From: Nocardia sp. CNY236
GTDB taxonomy: Bacteria; Actinomycetota; Actinomycetes; Mycobacteriales; Mycobacteriaceae
NCBI RefSeq assembly: GCF_000482385.1
Contig: NZ_AXVD01000042.1
Span: 1-34,719 of the forward strand
DNA length: 34,719 bases
Reading direction: 5' to 3'
The notes below the pieces were generated by a model. It was not told the DNA's origin. It did not search any database and was given only the letters and a program-made list of their open reading frames with translations. The number at the start of each line of letters is the position of its first letter. Position 1 is the first letter of the stretch. Made by a program: the position numbers and the translations under genes. This document shows positions 15,682 to 22,195 of this stretch, one piece after another.

Positions 15682-15751
15682 AAATATCTCATTATTATAT
15701 ACCGTCACGGGGTTTTGCGACTCATTTTCGAGATAAGAATATGAGACTCAT
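15682..15751. promoter_or_regulatory. AT-rich island with CTCAT repeats, candidate recombination site or promoter
   Basis: This 70-bp stretch is far richer in A/T than its surroundings. It contains TATCTCATTATTATATA, then CGACTCATTTTCGAGATAAG and the palindrome ATGAGACTCAT (15741-15751). CTCAT occurs three times. It lies directly upstream of the serine recombinase, where resolvase or invertase sites are normally found. Function is inference. Confidence 0.4.
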
Positions 15752-15976
15752 CGACGTGGGGCTACCTTCCGCCGCTGGGGGTCTCGTCCGGGTGTCGCGG
15801 AACCTTGGTATCGAGACGATGATTCGCAGGGTGGTTGCTATTGTTCGAAGTCCTCTGCACTGCTGTCCTCGGGGTTCGGCTCCGTTTGCAGCGGACTTCG
15901 GACATCGGCGTGACGCGAACTCGGCTGCACCACGGGTGCTTTCCGCTCGAACCCGTGTGCACGGAGAGCTGCTGGT

Positions 15977-16288
15977 ATGCCCGAGAATACGGGCGGATGC
16001 GAATCGGCTAGCCCCAACCCTGCTGATCATTTCTTGCCCGAGGCTCAGGCCGGGATTGCTGAGCTAAGAGAGCACGCAGACGCTCCGCACCAGTGGGGGC
16101 TGCCGTGTCCGTGCTGGCCACCTCCCGACCACGCCGCGCTGCTGCGCGTTGCTGGGTGGATCGACCCGGCCGCCGCTGCATGGATCACCGCCACCAGCCG
16201 GATTCCGGCCGCTGATCCAGCCGGACCAACGGCACCACTGACATCGAAGTGGGAATCGCCATCTGGACCCAGCGGACTCCCTAACTGA
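15977..16288 (+). CDS. Possible small protein (103 aa), unknown
   Basis: ATG preceded by CGGAGAG about ten bases upstream. The reading is Pro/Ala-rich with an amphipathic region AEAQAGIAELREH and VAGWIDPAAAAWITA. Codon third positions are reasonably GC-rich but less so than in neighbours. No family recognised. The remaining 15752-15976 and 16289-16439 hold nothing I can support. Confidence 0.4.
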   Translation: MPENTGGCESASPNPADHFLPEAQAGIAELREHADAPHQWGLPCPCWPPPDHAALLRVAGWIDPAAAAWITATSRIPAADPAGPTAPLTSKWESPSGPSGLPN

Positions 16289-16439
16289 GCAGACCGACCG
16301 ACCCGCACGTAATGTATGGACAACGGCAGACTGCCGCCAGCCGCGTTCCGGATACCGGGCTGGCTGGGCCAGCTATGGCGCTGGTGTGTCTACCGTATTG
16401 TGACCCGTTGAGGGGCTGTTGATGAAGAGGGGGGTTCTT

Positions 16440-16763
16440 GTGACCGACTCGGTGCCTACAGCGTTCGTCTTGGTGCCTGAGCACGTCTCCGACGCGGGAC
16501 GCTATATCCAACAGACTGCGCAAGCACTGATCAGCGGCTTGCGATCCGCGACGATAGACGTCGACGGTCTGATGACAAACTGGCGCGGAGGGGCGGCCAC
16601 AGCGTACGCCGGAGCTTGGGATGAGGCATACCGCGCTGGCCTGGAAGTCTTCGAGGCATTGGCCGACATGGCCGATCTGCTGGGGGTGGTAGTCGACCGG
16701 TCCGTGGCCACCGACTCCGCGACCGCCACCGGTTTCGGATCCCTGGATCTGCCGCCCACCTGA
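16440..16763 (+). CDS. WXG100-family ESX (type VII) secretion partner, first
   Basis: About 107 aa from GTG at 16440, which has GGGGGG seven bases upstream; ATG codons at 16419 and 16422 are alternatives. The protein is a helix-turn-helix hairpin with the WxG turn as WRG (MTNWRGGAATAYAGAWDEAY), preceded by IQQTAQALISGLRSATIDVDG and followed by a long second helix. WXG100 proteins form dimers and are exported by the ESX system, often as chaperone-like partners of larger toxins. It starts the toxin cassette; a -10-like TATTGT lies near 16396. Confidence 0.85.
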   Translation: MTDSVPTAFVLVPEHVSDAGRYIQQTAQALISGLRSATIDVDGLMTNWRGGAATAYAGAWDEAYRAGLEVFEALADMADLLGVVVDRSVATDSATATGFGSLDLPPT

Positions 16764-16806
16764 CTAGCGATGACAAAGACAGCGGAACCCACGGGGGACA
16801 GGAAGC

Positions 16807-17112
16807 ATGACCGAATTTCGCGTCAATCTAGCGCATCTGGATGAGGTGACCGCACGCCTACGAGGGTTGTCGAGTTTCGTCGAGGACTCGTTGCGTGAGG
16901 TCGAGGAGCGTATCGCCCCACTCGCGGGAAGCTGGAGCGGGAGCGCCGCCGACCGGCATGCCGCCGCACATGCCGAGTGGACCGCGGCAGCCGCTGACAT
17001 CGCCGAGGCCCTGGCGAGGATGCGTGCCGCGGCAGCGGCCGCGCACGCATCCTACGAATCCGCTACCGCGGCCAATCTGGCTATGCTCGGCCGCACCAGG
17101 GGCGCGCGGTGA
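16807..17112 (+). CDS. WXG100-family ESX secretion partner, second
   Basis: 101 aa, with FRVNLAHLDEVTARLRGLSS as helix 1, the turn GSWSGSAADRHAAAH (WSG) and a very Ala-rich second helix. The length of 100 residues is standard for the family. ACAGGAAGC precedes the ATG. The stop overlaps the GTG of the toxin gene (GTGA), so it is translated together with the toxin and is probably its export partner. Confidence 0.9.
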   Translation: MTEFRVNLAHLDEVTARLRGLSSFVEDSLREVEERIAPLAGSWSGSAADRHAAAHAEWTAAAADIAEALARMRAAAAAAHASYESATAANLAMLGRTRGAR

Positions 17113-18629
17113 CGGTGCTCGATGTAGCGGTGCCGGTCTACTACCAGACCGCCACCAAACTCGCCGACGCGGCCAGCGATTTCTGGGCTGCCGTGGACGG
17201 CGAGTGGAACAACCTGGCTCGAGCGGAATCTATGGCCGGGTCCTACAGCGACGCGAGAGAGTGGGCCGAAACCTACGACGACAGCGTCAAAAAGATCCTG
17301 AACGCGGTGAACAAAATCATGACCGCGACGCACTCCTACGCTGTCATCCTGCAACAGATCGGCCATAACCACGAGACTGCCGAGCACTCCGCAACGGTCA
17401 ACGCCGGGCTGCCACCGGTGGCACCGACACCACCGATCATTCCTGTGCCGCGCTGCTGGGTTCCGATACCCTCCGCGGGTGGTCCCGGCAATGGTCTGAT
17501 CGCGGAAGGGGTCGAACTCGCCGAGATGATCGGCATCACCGTTCCCGATGGTGATGCCGATGCACTACAGGCAGTAGCCGAGACATGGGAACGGATCGTG
17601 GACGCTGCAGCGGTGACGAAGTTCCCGTTCGTGCTTGCCGACGCCGCAGCCGCATTCGCGCACATCACCGCACCGGAAGTCGAGTACATCGACGAAGACC
17701 TCCGGGAGATGCAAGCTGCGGCCGAAGCGATCATTGCCGCAGCGTCGGATATGGCCGCCTCCTGCCGCGGTCATCGCACCGAACTGCTCGAGTTGCGCGA
17801 GCAGATCATGACCGAGCTCAAGAAAATCCGCGACGCCCTGTTGCAGGAATTGGCGCTCACTGCAGCGATCTCGGTCGCTACGAGCTTCATCACCTTCGGC
17901 GTCGGCGCTGCTGTCGGCACAGCTGCCGCTGCCACTATCTGTGCCCGCTACGCGCGGACGATCCGCACCATTATCGAGCGGTGGAAAGCGGCACGCCGCC
18001 TTGCGGACTCGGCGAAGTTCGACGCCGCAATCGAACGGAGCATCCGCAGGCTGGAGCGGATCGAGGACTTGACGCCGAACGGTCGCCTCGAGCCGAAGCA
18101 GGATCCGTCCTTTCCTCCGAAAAAGGACCCGATCGAGCTGCCCAAAATCGAGCATCCAGAAGGTGTGCCCAAACCGGATCTACCCCGCGCGGATATCGAC
18201 ACGATCGGCCGCTACACCGCAGATAGTGCCCCGATCAACAACGCCATCCGATCGGGCGAGCAGCTGACCCCGGCGCAGATAGCCGAGCGCAACGCGATGA
18301 ACAGCGCATTGGATAGATGTCCTCCCTATGAAGGGATGGTGACCCGGCGCGTGGATCTGTCCCCGGAAGACCTGGAACGGTACGAGCCCGGCTCCAAGAT
18401 TATCGAAAAACCGTTCACCTCTGCCTCCGCGACTCCCGACGCTGCGAAGGACCGTGCGGTGGAAATACAGATCTGGTCGACAGACGGCCGCTACGTCGGC
18501 CACCATTCCACTGCCCCGCAGGAGCTGGAAGTCACATTCAAGACCGATACCCCGTTCGAAGTTGTCAACAAATTTCCTGGTCCGAACGGGCGTATCATTA
18601 TTCAAATGCGCGAATTGCCAAGGCCGTAG
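17109..18629 (+). CDS. ESX-type polymorphic toxin with ADP-ribosyltransferase domain
   Basis: 506 aa in three parts. Residues 1-100 are a helical WXG-like export domain (DFWAAVDGEWNNLARAE, YDDSVKKILNAVNKIMTATHSYA). Residues ~105-360 form a spacer with a Pro-rich hinge (PPVAPTPPIIPVP) and a Gly/Ala-rich hydrophobic stretch (~247-277) that could insert into membranes. From ~365 the protein resembles ADP-ribosyltransferase exoenzymes: YTADSAPINNAIRSGE, the conserved Arg (R413 or R414), the STS-like FTSAS (436-440), and the ExE motif as E472-L-E474 in QELEVTF followed by PFEVVNK. All catalytic marks are in place. The target protein is unknown. The gene is followed at 15 bp by a small acidic protein, the usual place for an immunity gene. 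Confidence 0.88.
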   Translation: MTVLDVAVPVYYQTATKLADAASDFWAAVDGEWNNLARAESMAGSYSDAREWAETYDDSVKKILNAVNKIMTATHSYAVILQQIGHNHETAEHSATVNAGLPPVAPTPPIIPVPRCWVPIPSAGGPGNGLIAEGVELAEMIGITVPDGDADALQAVAETWERIVDAAAVTKFPFVLADAAAAFAHITAPEVEYIDEDLREMQAAAEAIIAAASDMAASCRGHRTELLELREQIMTELKKIRDALLQELALTAAISVATSFITFGVGAAVGTAAAATICARYARTIRTIIERWKAARRLADSAKFDAAIERSIRRLERIEDLTPNGRLEPKQDPSFPPKKDPIELPKIEHPEGVPKPDLPRADIDTIGRYTADSAPINNAIRSGEQLTPAQIAERNAMNSALDRCPPYEGMVTRRVDLSPEDLERYEPGSKIIEKPFTSASATPDAAKDRAVEIQIWSTDGRYVGHHSTAPQELEVTFKTDTPFEVVNKFPGPNGRIIIQMRELPRP

Positions 18630-18644
18630 AAAGGATAACGAGCA

Positions 18645-18905
18645 ATGCCGGAAGAAATTAGAGGGAAGATCTTCTATGCGCCGGGTGAATACTATCCTGG
18701 CAACAACGATATCTCTCCCGAGGAGCTGGAGAAGATCAAGGCGGGATTCGCGGCATGGAATGCCCACCGCGACGCCCTGCCGCCCGAGAAGCTGGTGCAC
18801 TTGCGTGATCGGTTCGGCGACGAAGACAAGTTAGGAACCGACCAGGAAGCCGAATACTTGGCCGAGGTCGAAGAACGCAAACGACGCGGCGAATACTGGG
18901 GATAG
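18645..18905 (+). CDS. Putative immunity protein of the ADP-ribosyltransferase toxin
   Basis: 86 aa, strongly acidic and helical (SPEELEKIKAGFAAWNAHRD, QEAEYLAEVEERKRRGEYWG), with no signal or membrane segment. AAAGGA lies before the ATG. The role is inferred from position straight after the toxin, small size and charge; no immunity family is recognised. An integrase fragment starts four bases after its stop, so any further immunity genes have been cut off. Confidence 0.6.
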   Translation: MPEEIRGKIFYAPGEYYPGNNDISPEELEKIKAGFAAWNAHRDALPPEKLVHLRDRFGDEDKLGTDQEAEYLAEVEERKRRGEYWG

Positions 18906-18908
18906 CCA

Positions 18909-19017
18909 CTTCGGCACTGCAAGGCCGAGAACCTGCGCCGCTACTTCAAACCATCACCACAGGCGATGCGTGATCTCACCGCGCTACTCGGTCCGGGAGC
19001 CGACCGCCGACGCTGAG
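18909..19017 (+). pseudogene. Tyrosine integrase C-terminal fragment (plus strand)
   Basis: The plus strand reads KAENLRRYFKPSPQAMRDLT and then ALLGPGADRRR and stops. This is the end of a tyrosine recombinase including its Tyr nucleophile. The same segment in a different copy lies on the minus strand at 19259-19330, about 80% alike by eye. Nothing else is recognised from 19018 to 19198. Confidence 0.7.
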
Positions 19018-19198
19018 CTGCGTTTCCATATCCGTTGTTTTTCGGCGATTGCTACCGTCCGCGTCAGCGATCCGGAGCGCTCGGGTCTATCTCGATCCGA
19101 GCGCTCTGCCATTGTGAGACGCCGTCGGCGGGGAAGATGTGGCAGGCGGGGCCAGTTGTGGCTATCGGTCGAGAGTTGTTGACTCGGTGGGTGTTGTG

Positions 19199-19243
19199 GG
19201 GGTCGCCGTAGTATCGGCCGAATTTCGGGCGGATATGGTGTAG
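19199..19243. repeat. Left 45-bp inverted repeat of the Tn3-family transposon
   Basis: Pairs with 24740-24784, one T/C mismatch near its inner end. Confidence 0.88.
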
Positions 19244-19258
19244 CCGCTGGTCAGTGGG

Positions 19259-19590
19259 TGCGGGGCGTGCCAGGACCGATGAGGCTGGTCAGTTCGCGCA
19301 TGGCCTGGGGTGAGGGTTTGAAGTAGCGACGCAGGTTCTCGGCCTTGCGGTGCCGCGACTTTGCCAACAGCTCGAGCAGGCTCGCGCCGGATTCGCCGAG
19401 GTGTGTCAGCCCGAAGTGCCGCAGTTCGTGTAGGTCTCAGCCGATGCCGGGCCCGTCCGGGGCGGTGGCGGCGTCGAGCAGATCGCGGGCCTGGTCGTAG
19501 GACAGCCGGGCGAGTCCGGTGCCGGGGCACAGGTCGCGGTCGGCGAGGTGTTTGGGGTCCTGGTAGTAATCGTGCGGAAACAACGACAAT
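19259..19590 (-). pseudogene. Tyrosine integrase C-terminal fragment inside the transposon
   Basis: The minus strand reads DYYQDPKHLADRDLCPGTGL and LSYDQARDLLDAATAPDGPG, then hits TGA where Trp is expected (near 19438), and continues DLHELRHFGLTHLGESGASL and KAENLRRYFKPSPQAMRELT to a normal end. It holds the HxLR and Tyr motifs but lacks the first half, and the internal stop makes it inactive. Confidence 0.75.
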
Positions 19591-19642
19591 GGCTTGACCA
19601 GCGTTGATGGCGAGCATTCGGCATACCTGTAAGGAACGCGTT

Positions 19643-19678
19643 ACCACGGGCATAGCGCCACGGCGCTATGCCCGTGGT
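19643..19678. terminator. Strong hairpin at the end of the resolvase gene
   Basis: Perfect 17-bp arms (ACCACGGGCATAGCGCC and its inverse) around a 2-base loop. The resolvase stop codon lies in one arm. No T-run follows, as is common for actinobacterial terminators. Confidence 0.55.
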
Positions 19679-20301
19679 GCGGTGCCGCTGACGATTCGGT
19701 GGATGGTGGAGCGGCCGACGCTGTATTCCTCGGCGAGATCGGCCAGGCTCGCGTCGTCGTCGAGATCGTGGTAGCGGCGATGAATCGTCTTCCGTGCTGC
19801 CAGGGGAAGTTTCGGCTGTTTGCCCTTGAGGCGGCCTTTCGCGCGTGCCTTCGCCATGCCCTCGCGGGTGCGCAGGTGGTTCAGGTTGGCCTCGAATTCG
19901 GCGACCATGGCCAAGGTCTGCAGGAACAGTTTGCCGAACGGGTCGTGCCAGTCGTAGATCGAGCTGGCGAGCCCGAACAGGACGTCACGCTTGCGCAGGT
20001 CGGTCAGAATGTCGCCGACCTCGGCCATGTTGCGGGCGAACCGGTCGAATTTCGTCGTGGTGAACACCGCCTGCCGGCCGGTAGCGGCCGCTGCCGCCGA
20101 GGTGACCGCAGCGAGCGCGTTGTCGAGCCCGGTGCGGTTCTTGCGGGTGGTTCCGGAGAAGCCTTTGTCGATGAAGATCCGCTCGCGCGGCACCCCGAGC
20201 GCGAGCAGCTGCTCGGTCTGGAGCTCAACATCCTGTTCGTCGGTGGAACAACGGCAGTATCCGACGCGAAACGGGGTGCCCATACTCCCGTAGTGTTCCA
20301 T
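19666..20301 (-). CDS. tnpR: Serine recombinase, resolvase of the Tn3-family transposon
   Basis: About 211 aa from ATG 20301 (ATG 20283 is an equally good choice). FRVGYCRCSTDEQDVELQTE carries the catalytic Ser in the C-S-T context, FDRFARNMAEVGD the arginines, and LQTLAMVAEFEANLNHLRTREG helix E. The C-terminal HTH reads SLADLAEEYSVGRSTIHRIV. It should resolve cointegrates at the res sites just upstream. Called tnpR by position and type. It is a different lineage from the recombinase at 15081-15659. Confidence 0.88.
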   Translation of the reverse strand: MEHYGSMGTPFRVGYCRCSTDEQDVELQTEQLLALGVPRERIFIDKGFSGTTRKNRTGLDNALAAVTSAAAAATGRQAVFTTTKFDRFARNMAEVGDILTDLRKRDVLFGLASSIYDWHDPFGKLFLQTLAMVAEFEANLNHLRTREGMAKARAKGRLKGKQPKLPLAARKTIHRRYHDLDDDASLADLAEEYSVGRSTIHRIVSGTAPRA

Positions 20302-20411
20302 ATAGGGAGGGTTCACCGGAACAGTTCGTGGAACACTCTTGCGGAACACTATTGAGCTGGGCAGATCCGCGGCGGAGCAGGTGTTCCGTTAGCCGATCGG
20401 CTTACGGAACA
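20294..20411. promoter_or_regulatory. res site of the Tn3-family transposon, three subsites
   Basis: TGTTCC and its inverse GGAACA recur across this region. Site I (20382-20411) is a 30-bp near-perfect palindrome, TGTTCCGT..AGCCG-AT-CGGCT..ACGGAACA, with a central AT suited to the 2-bp crossover of serine recombinases. Another pair, TGTTCC..GGAACA, spans exactly 30 bp at 20294-20323 (site III). GGAACA at 20330 and 20343 with GTTC at 20324 lie between (site II). Order and position, with the crossover site farthest from the gene, match Tn3 res. Confidence 0.75.
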
Positions 20412-20561
20412 GAGGTGGCGATTCGGCCGAAGGCCGCGGTCGGGCGCTTCCTCGCGACCTCGGAGGATTGCCCTGATGTGATCCTGGCCTGCAGGTCGTT
20501 CATCGCGCCGCGCAGTCTGCGATTCGATGATGGCTCTTTGAACTGGTTGCTATCGGCGGGG

Positions 20562-21164
20562 CTACGGTTCGAGCATCCGATCGAGCAATCTGTCCAGGAG
20601 TTCGGCGGCATCTTCTGTGGCTGGGCAGTCAACGAGGAAGCCTTGGACCAAGCCGCCGACGGTGGAGGCGATCAATTGAGCGTCAAGCTCGAGTGCTCGT
20701 GCGGCGATGGGTGTTTCGGCGATGCGGAGACGCCGAAGTTGTTCGGCCGTGGTATCGACCACGAATCGAGGCGCACCCAGGGTATCGGCGGCGCCGATCT
20801 CGGCTCCGGTCAGCGTTGCGTGATGGAAGGCGCCCAGGACGATGGAATCGTCCCGTCGGGCATCGTCAAGGGGCAGGAGTTCGGTGAAGAGCGTTCGAAG
20901 GATGTCGCGGGGCGTGGCCGATTCGCCGAGAGCTGCGAGTTCGCGCGCAAACCTGGTTGCGGCTCGCACCATTACCGCTCGATGGGTGGCGAGTAGGAAT
21001 TCGCGTTTGGTTCCGAAGTAGTACTGCACCAATCGCACCGAGACGCCAGCTTCGGCGGCCACTGATTGGAAGGTCGCGGCCTCTAGTCCGCCGCTGGCGA
21101 TGACTCGCCGTGCGGCGTTGGTGATCTGGTGTCGTCGTTGTTCGTGATCGGCCAACCGCGGCAT
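20562..21164 (-). CDS. TetR-family repressor of the adjacent hydrolase
   Basis: About 200 aa from the ATG at 21164 (MPRLADHEQ); an upstream start at 21224 is possible but would overlap the operator. The HTH reads HQITNAARRVIASGGLEAATFQSVAAEAGVSVRLVQYYFGTKREFL. The C-terminal domain is of the TetR_C_6 kind (LDAQLIASTVGGLVQGFLVD). It diverges from the hydrolase gene across a palindromic region. Nothing is recognised in 20412-20561. Confidence 0.9.
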   Translation of the reverse strand: MPRLADHEQRRHQITNAARRVIASGGLEAATFQSVAAEAGVSVRLVQYYFGTKREFLLATHRAVMVRAATRFARELAALGESATPRDILRTLFTELLPLDDARRDDSIVLGAFHHATLTGAEIGAADTLGAPRFVVDTTAEQLRRLRIAETPIAARALELDAQLIASTVGGLVQGFLVDCPATEDAAELLDRLLDRMLEP

Positions 21165-21203
21165 TTGACCTGCCGCCTCCTTCCGGGATTGCCTGACCGA
21201 CAC

Positions 21204-21250
21204 TTGATGGTACGCCCATACCATCTATATGGTATGTTGATATCATCAAC
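21204..21250 (+). promoter_or_regulatory. Divergent promoter with two palindromes (TetR operator candidate)
   Basis: ATACCAT-CTAT-ATGGTAT (21218-21235) is a perfect 7-bp dyad, followed at once by GTTGAT-ATC-ATCAAC (21236-21250). A promoter for the hydrolase, TTGATG (21204-21209) with TATATG 17 bp later (21227-21232), overlaps the first dyad, so binding would block transcription. Confidence 0.65.
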
Positions 21251-21268
21251 GATGATGAAGGGGATGCC

Positions 21269-22159
21269 ATGGCAAAGATCGGACGGTTCAAGAACGAGCA
21301 GGTGCGGGATGCCTATCTAGCCGCCTACGCGGACTTGGAGGCGTTGTCGTCAGTTCCGGCGACGACGTTGGATATTCAGACATCCTTCGGGACCACCCAC
21401 GTTCGCCGGTGCGGTTCAGGGGCCGGGACACCGATCGTGCTGTTGCATTCGTTCGGTGGCAACGGCCTGTATTGGGACTTCGTCATCGAAGATCTCAGCA
21501 CGGACCGCGTCGTGTTCGCGCTGGACACAATCGGTACGGCCGGCAAGAGCGTGCAGACCGCACCGATCGGCAAAGAAGCCGACTTCGCGGCATGGTTCGA
21601 CGAGGTCATGGCCGGGCTCGACGTTGACCGCGCTCACGTGATGGGGTTATCGCAGGGCGCGTGGCACGGGGCACTCGTGACCGTACATGCCCCGCAGCGG
21701 GTGGCGAGTCTGATCCTCGTCGAGCCGAACGGCGTCATCACCAAGATGAAGTGGAGTGTCCTGTTCAAGATCATGCGCTTCGGGATGAGCTCCTCAGATG
21801 AGAACTGGAAGAAGATGACCGCCTGGCTCACCCCGGGTGTCACGATGAGCGACACGGCATTTGCTTGTGCACGAGCCGCGCTCGGATACAGGACCCGACT
21901 TGGTTGGGCTCGGGTCCTCAAAGATGCCGAACTGCGGTCGATCACCGTGTCGATGCTCGCGATCTTCGGTGGTGAATCGGTGGTCTGCGATCCCGTTCAG
22001 GCAGATGAGCGCATCACCGCACTCGTCCCGAACGCCGAAATCGAAATCTACCCCGGTATGGGACACGGTGTGCTTGACCAGATATCCGAGCGGGTCGTTT
22101 CTCGAATTCTGAACTTCGTTCAACAGCACGACCAAAAGGCCGCCTCGACCACGAGATAA
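21269..22159 (+). CDS. Alpha/beta hydrolase, transposon cargo
   Basis: 296 aa. The oxyanion-hole segment is LLHSFGGNGLYWDFV, the nucleophile elbow GLSQGAW gives Ser128, the acid is probably Asp241 (VVCDPVQADERI), and His266 lies in GMGHGVLDQ, completing the triad. Resembles carboxylesterases or C-C hydrolases of the abhydrolase_1 family; substrate unknown. AAGGGGAT precedes the ATG. With the divergent TetR gene it looks like an inducible, self-contained detoxification or catabolic cassette. Confidence 0.88.
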   Translation: MAKIGRFKNEQVRDAYLAAYADLEALSSVPATTLDIQTSFGTTHVRRCGSGAGTPIVLLHSFGGNGLYWDFVIEDLSTDRVVFALDTIGTAGKSVQTAPIGKEADFAAWFDEVMAGLDVDRAHVMGLSQGAWHGALVTVHAPQRVASLILVEPNGVITKMKWSVLFKIMRFGMSSSDENWKKMTAWLTPGVTMSDTAFACARAALGYRTRLGWARVLKDAELRSITVSMLAIFGGESVVCDPVQADERITALVPNAEIEIYPGMGHGVLDQISERVVSRILNFVQQHDQKAASTTR

Positions 22160-22195
22160 CTGCCGGCATCTGACTGGGTTCCGTAGGGGCACGGT

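Noticed and set aside
15741..16067. 108-codon plus-strand ORF starting in the AT-rich island
   Set aside because: Starts inside a palindrome without a ribosome site, has poor codon usage, and overlaps a somewhat better candidate at 15977.
20402..20632. 76-codon minus-strand ORF next to the res site
   Set aside because: Overlaps the end of the TetR gene in another frame and runs into the res palindrome; no family pattern.
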